From: Marasmius tenuissimus
Taxonomy: Eukaryota; Basidiomycota; Agaricomycetes; Agaricales; Marasmiaceae
Assembly: GCA_029532415.1 (NCBI GenBank)
Contig: JAQOTA010000003.1
Location: 1 to 64,000, forward strand
DNA length: 64,000 bases
Reading direction: 5' to 3'
Under the pieces are notes generated by a model. The model had not been told where the DNA came from. It saw only the letters and a list, made by a program, of their open reading frames with translations, and searched no databases. Below are positions 60,101 to 64,000 of this stretch, one piece after another. Numbering within the stretch: position 1 is the stretch's first letter; the number at the start of each line of letters is the position of its first letter. The translations under genes and the position numbers were made by a program.

Positions 60101-61150
60101 TTTACCGATCGTCTGGCCAAGGGATTCCAGCTTTGGATGAATAAGAATGGTATGGGTATATCATTGAATCATATGCGCCGACTCTCATGAGGTTTTTATA
60201 GCCGACATGTCCTCCCGACGGGAGGGGAAATGCAGGGCCGCGAACACAGAGAGTTTGGATGCGTGCGAGTGGGATGTGGTCAAATCTGAGGACTCGTAAG
60301 ATTCATGGAGCTACCGCTCCGCCCCTGCTCTTTCTAGTATTCTATGTTGTTGTCACCAGTATATTCCACAGTTCGTCGCAAATTTTAATTTTTGTACATC
60401 TAACACGATATTATCTTTCCATTCTACTTACTCAAAGAGGACTCCCTCGTTCGAGAAAGATAGACTCAGCAAACAATTTCTGTCCTTTGGCTATACTATC
60501 TGCAGGTTCGTGACCCGCAGTCGCGTTCAAGTGTGTATATTCACTTCAATAACACGACACGAACCAAGTAATAGGAGGCATGAGCCCCACTCTCTGGCCA
60601 ATGCAATAGTCCAGATTATCAAGGGCATCACCTCGGACCAGAGATTACTCCAGCGGGAAATTATTAGCAGCAGAATTTGAAACGTTCGTACTGCGGCTAT
60701 AGGATCAGTTTTTACTTCAAGCCCATGTCATTGTCCTCATCCTTTCTCCCAAGACTATGCTTGTCGTGCTGGCCAAGTCGGCGGCCAATGTATCGACAGA
60801 AAAACATGTGGTTCATGCTCAGGGTATGACTTATGTAACGACTACCTGATTTATAGTGATATCTTCGTAACGATGATGTGAGGAATACCGTGGTATGACG
60901 CTTAGATCGACTCGTAGATAATCATCCTCATACGGCACGACTAAAGGTTCTGGAACCTGAAAAAACTGGGTGGCGGAAACACCACGAAGAATCCGTTAGA
61001 TCAGTTTGGAAGCTGAACTGGATCAGACCCATTGAACGAGATGTATATCAAACAGATAGTTCAGGAAGCGCGTCCGCCCTGTCACAAGCAAAGGATTCGT
61101 AGCCACTTCATGGGATTATGTGTTCACACTCGTATCTCGGCATTGGGCGA
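57120..61150 (+). repeat. segmental duplication, unit B (contains family copy 4)
   Basis: Direct repeat of about 46770-51010, with numerous substitutions and small indels. It includes the promoter side, the whole gene and about 0.85 kb downstream. Borders are estimates. Confidence 0.65.
57992..60299 (+). pseudogene. multicopy family, copy 4 (several lesions)
   Basis: It follows the family exon plan from ATG 57992 (SSFVQCSGDLTFVGNQQFNN) to TAA 60297-60299. Lesions compared with the intact copy: the exon 2 donor GTGAGT is ATGAGT (58421); one base is missing at the start of exon 8 (CCCGCGCG near 59333), so the frame fits only if the preceding intron is retained; TAA and TAG follow DDEY at 59802-59808; and one extra C in a C-run near 59881 shifts the frame. 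Blocks such as KTRSWHYDVASASIGEWGD, LPQGTQPQLDLENIATYFEK and AYLFVPPLRDEYING remain clear. Confidence 0.8.
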
Positions 61151-62030
61151 GAAGAATGATGTTGGCATGCTTGCCTATGTTTCCTGAGTTCCTCAATTAC
61201 TGATGGCGCGAATACTGATACCTTTCTGAAGGGGTCCTGACTACAACGACCTACAGAAAAGTGAGAAATTCATCTTGGAGGCTGCAGCACGACAGTCCGC
61301 TGCTCATGGAAGACCAGCGCAAGTGATATCTAAGAGTCTGGGCCGGAGTTTGAGAGGTTGGGAAATGTAGGGATAGGGTGGCAAGTCGCTGCCGGTACTG
61401 TCGATGGCGTTCTTGGCAATCTCTTTGACCTAGCAATTGCATCCATTTCCGGGGGTACATTAACGAATGACAGCAATGGCTCGAGCACAGTCCCTTAACT
61501 GCTACGAGCTCTTGATGTTTTACGATCGGTAGGAATAAACTAAAGATGTCGCTGAAAGCCAAAGCGAGACCGGTGGCAATCGCCGTTGAATCCAGTCACT
61601 ATTGAGACGACACGGTGGAATGAGACCACTAGTTAGGATACCTGATACTCAATAGATGGCGTTGAGTATCAAGGGCGGCTTGGGAGACGGCCTGTTGTCA
61701 GGTAAACGGGGTTTTGTGGTACAAACCGATAGATCGATGCGAAAAACCCTGCTTCGGCCACCCAACGAGCCTTTGGTACTTCTGCAGTATCACGGGTGAG
61801 AACTTCTACTCCAGACATTCGGGTGACCGAATCAAGTCCTATGATAACGTATTTTCACTCCAAATCACGGCCAGTCGAGCGATATGCGCAATAGTACGTG
61901 AACAATCGAACGTGTCGATCATCCATGGATGTCTTCTCCACGGAAACTCCAATCTTTCGACCATAGGTACACCAATCAGTCGTTGCACTTTCCAATCATT
62001 ATGAGTATTTCCATACTAACGCTGGATGAT
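60300..62030. other. downstream duplicated flank and unassigned sequence
   Basis: The first 850 bases belong to the duplicated segment. Frames at 61251-61562 (minus) and 61714-62004 (plus) show no motif. Confidence 0.4.
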
Positions 62031-62035
62031 CATTT

Positions 62036-62407
62036 GGATGCTTGATTAAATTGTGACGATAACCTTGCCAGTGGTAGTCACAAAGTCGGGGCGGTCAAAA
62101 ATCATGGGCAGGTGGAAAGCACGTAATTCACCTTCAGCCAGCTTGAGAGTGTTTTGAAGGTACTTACAGTGATGTACTTGTCATTTGTTAGACGATCACG
62201 ACCCCTGATTGAGACTGATTGAGCATCGAGCATTGGAGGAGAGAGAGATGAAGGTACGTATATGAACGTGAAGATACCATCAGAGACACGAAGAACCTCC
62301 CTCCACCAATCTCCGCAATCCTTGAAAACTGCCCCAGAGTACTCCCCTCTTGGCAACGTCCATACTTTCCTGGCAGCTACACTATACGTGCACCAGAAAT
62401 AGCTCAC
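62036..62407 (-). CDS. possible gene fragment, unassigned
   Basis: The minus frame ending near 62102 contains a coding-like block (GAVFKDCGDWWREVLRVSDG; then RGRDRLTNDKYIT). After a GTAAGT at about 62171, another phase gives LAEGELRAFHLPMIFDRPDF and runs to a stop near 62050. The two blocks read as one protein but I found no intron of normal length that joins them in phase, so a frameshifted relic is likely. Family not recognised. Confidence 0.3.
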
Positions 62408-63387
62408 TGCTTTACATAAAGGAGTATGCTCAATGCACGCCTTTTATTTCTTCACTCAACACGCTTATCGCCTTGAATTCAACTTGATATCACGTCACCA
62501 TCGTCACATCTTTCCCTTCAAGGCCCGATATCCAGTGTTATGGAAGTTGTTGTGGGGAATCAGGATGAGCTTTCCTAATTTTGGCAGTGGTTGCCACGTC
62601 CTGAATGTTGATTTGGGGGGCGTTACTTTACCTTTCCTCCCAACCCTTTGCGCTTGCGACACCCTGTACCTGTGATCTTGATTTTAGGCTGGGAGCATAA
62701 GAAGGTCAATTCCTCTCAATGCCATATCCAAAGAATGTGAGGAGACACTGGTGTTCCAGGAATGGTTACCAGTTTGGTCTGGTTTGGTGATACAAATGAA
62801 GAAGTATATGTTGTCTCTCATTACTGTTGTCTTTGCTGTCATGAATTTCCCTCTTATCTTATCTTTTCTCCCTATCTTATCCTTTTCCATCTTATCTATA
62901 TCTTATCCCTCATATGACTCATATCTTATCATATAGACACATGGTAGATACATGAAGGGACCTACATGCTGTAGACACATATTGGTCCTGTTTCAGATAC
63001 TGTTTCACAATGTCATACCTCGCTGTCATACCCCACCATAGACACATGCCGCAGTCCCCCAAGTAGTATATAAGAAGTAGATACTCTGCATGTATTCCCC
63101 AGTCTTGAGCTGGTTTATTCCTCACCAGTATTGAGTTCTCTACTCTTTGCCTCATTCTTCGTTGTCTGAAAGCTTAGTGTGACACATCACCAGGTTGGAT
63201 CTGGTGATTGCTGACATTTGCTGTTGTGATGCTTTAGTTTTGTGTTCAGATTCCTACACTAATGTTAAAGAATAGTATCACTGAATCACCAATCATAGTC
63301 TCTGACACCCTGTAGAGATCCACTAGCTGTAAAAAGATCTAGTTACAGGAGGTGGATTATGAAGGATGGGGATCTGAGTGAAATCAA
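62408..63387. other. no supported gene; possible LTR-like segment
   Basis: The region 62930-63185 has a TATATAAG box (about 63067) and resembles an LTR promoter region, but no matching second copy or terminal repeat is present in the window. Tandem CTTATCTTATC-like repeats occur at 62852-62935. Confidence 0.3.
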
Positions 63388-63993
63388 CTATACATTTCTA
63401 TCGGCATCAGGACCTCCCACCCCCATGAATCTTGCCACATCACTAGGTTGGCCTTGAGCTGGATGTCCAACTGTGTCAGAGGCTTTTGCTGAGACCTCTG
63501 CCTCTGCAATATCATTATTTTTATCTTTGACAGGCGAGCTTCCGTGGTACACTTCAGCTCCTGAGGACTGCCCGGAGCTGAGAACAGGTACCATTGCATT
63601 GCTGGACCTGTCTAAGGTACCACACAAATCAATTGAGTTTGCTCTACCTGTTGAAACAACCTCCGGTGCTGCAATCAGTGGCGGATGATTATGAATGGGT
63701 GCTCCATCATGTAAAATAGGTTTGAAGTGATTAGCTGATAGGTCCTGGTGAGCAGATCTAACATAGTTTATGGCCTTGTCCCATTCCAACCTGGTACAAT
63801 CATCGCAGGAAGCATATGTCTCCTTCTCCTCTACCAACCGATTGTTGACAAAGGTTATCAGATCCAGCCCCACTGTAGATCCAACAAGAGGAGAGAAAAT
63901 TTCTGATGTCTCGTCAAGAGGGTTATTGGATTCAGCAACAACCTGCGAGGGAGAGATGTTGATTTCATTGGATAGAATGAGGACCAGTTTCAT
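63388..63993 (-). CDS. hypothetical protein, open to near the window end (possibly partial)
   Basis: A 201-codon minus frame with ATG at 63993, seven bases from the window end, so the true start may lie outside. The sequence is Ser/Asp/Ala-rich with no domain; CDDCTRLEWDKAINYVRSAH is the most structured part. It may be the C-terminus of a gene or part of a mobile element. Confidence 0.3.
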   Translation of the reverse strand: MKLVLILSNEINISPSQVVAESNNPLDETSEIFSPLVGSTVGLDLITFVNNRLVEEKETYASCDDCTRLEWDKAINYVRSAHQDLSANHFKPILHDGAPIHNHPPLIAAPEVVSTGRANSIDLCGTLDRSSNAMVPVLSSGQSSGAEVYHGSSPVKDKNNDIAEAEVSAKASDTVGHPAQGQPSDVARFMGVGGPDADRNV

Positions 63994-64000
63994 TTTGTTG

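Noticed and set aside
1..64000. tRNA or rRNA genes
   Set aside because: I scanned by eye for tRNA A/B-box pairs and cloverleaf ends and found none I could support. A covariance-model search would be needed.

Overview
This is a nuclear contig from a basidiomycete fungus, most likely an Agaricomycete. Coding regions are broken by many short GT-AG introns (about 40-70 nt) with CTRAY branch points. There are no bacterial operon signals. The recognisable families are ones that expand in mushroom-forming fungi: MATH and RING proteins, a Tnp2-type CACTA transposase, Ty1/copia, uncharacterised multi-pass membrane proteins, and a lineage-specific multicopy family of unknown function. I rebuilt exon structures by hand, checking donor, acceptor and phase at each junction. 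No RNA or homology search was available. Many of the longer open frames in this window are shadows or single exons.

0-6 kb: the end of a RING-finger gene, a convergent four-exon MATH-domain gene (minus strand), and a CACTA-type Tnp2 transposase gene with one frameshift. 6-18 kb: an unusual block of uncharacterised genes. It holds a very large gene (6259-13260) built from about five copies of a two-part Trp/REGP-rich module between low-complexity linkers and interrupted by one in-frame stop; a 676-aa protein of unknown function; a small coiled-coil gene on the minus strand; and a MUG113/T5orf172 GIY-YIG-like gene on the minus strand. 18-21 kb has little that can be supported.

21-30 kb: two members of a multi-pass membrane family (21405-22812 plus, with a 13-nt microexon; 28000-29354 minus). 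Between them lie gene fragments and one copy of a short inverted-repeat element. 24-60 kb: five copies of one eleven-exon family (a remnant near 24 kb and fuller copies starting at 29.7, 43.6, 47.6 and 58.0 kb). Only the 43.6 kb copy appears fully intact. The last two copies sit in a duplicated segment of about 4 kb. 33.5-40.0 kb: a decayed Ty1/copia element on the minus strand, with a copia-like initiator-Met half-tRNA primer site and a nested solo LTR in its reverse transcriptase. 50-64 kb is otherwise mostly gene-poor, with a likely solo LTR, a dispersed repeat and weak ORFs.

The sequence does not show one linked pathway. The clearest candidate for something undescribed is the modular giant protein at 6.3-13.3 kb and its uncharacterised neighbours.
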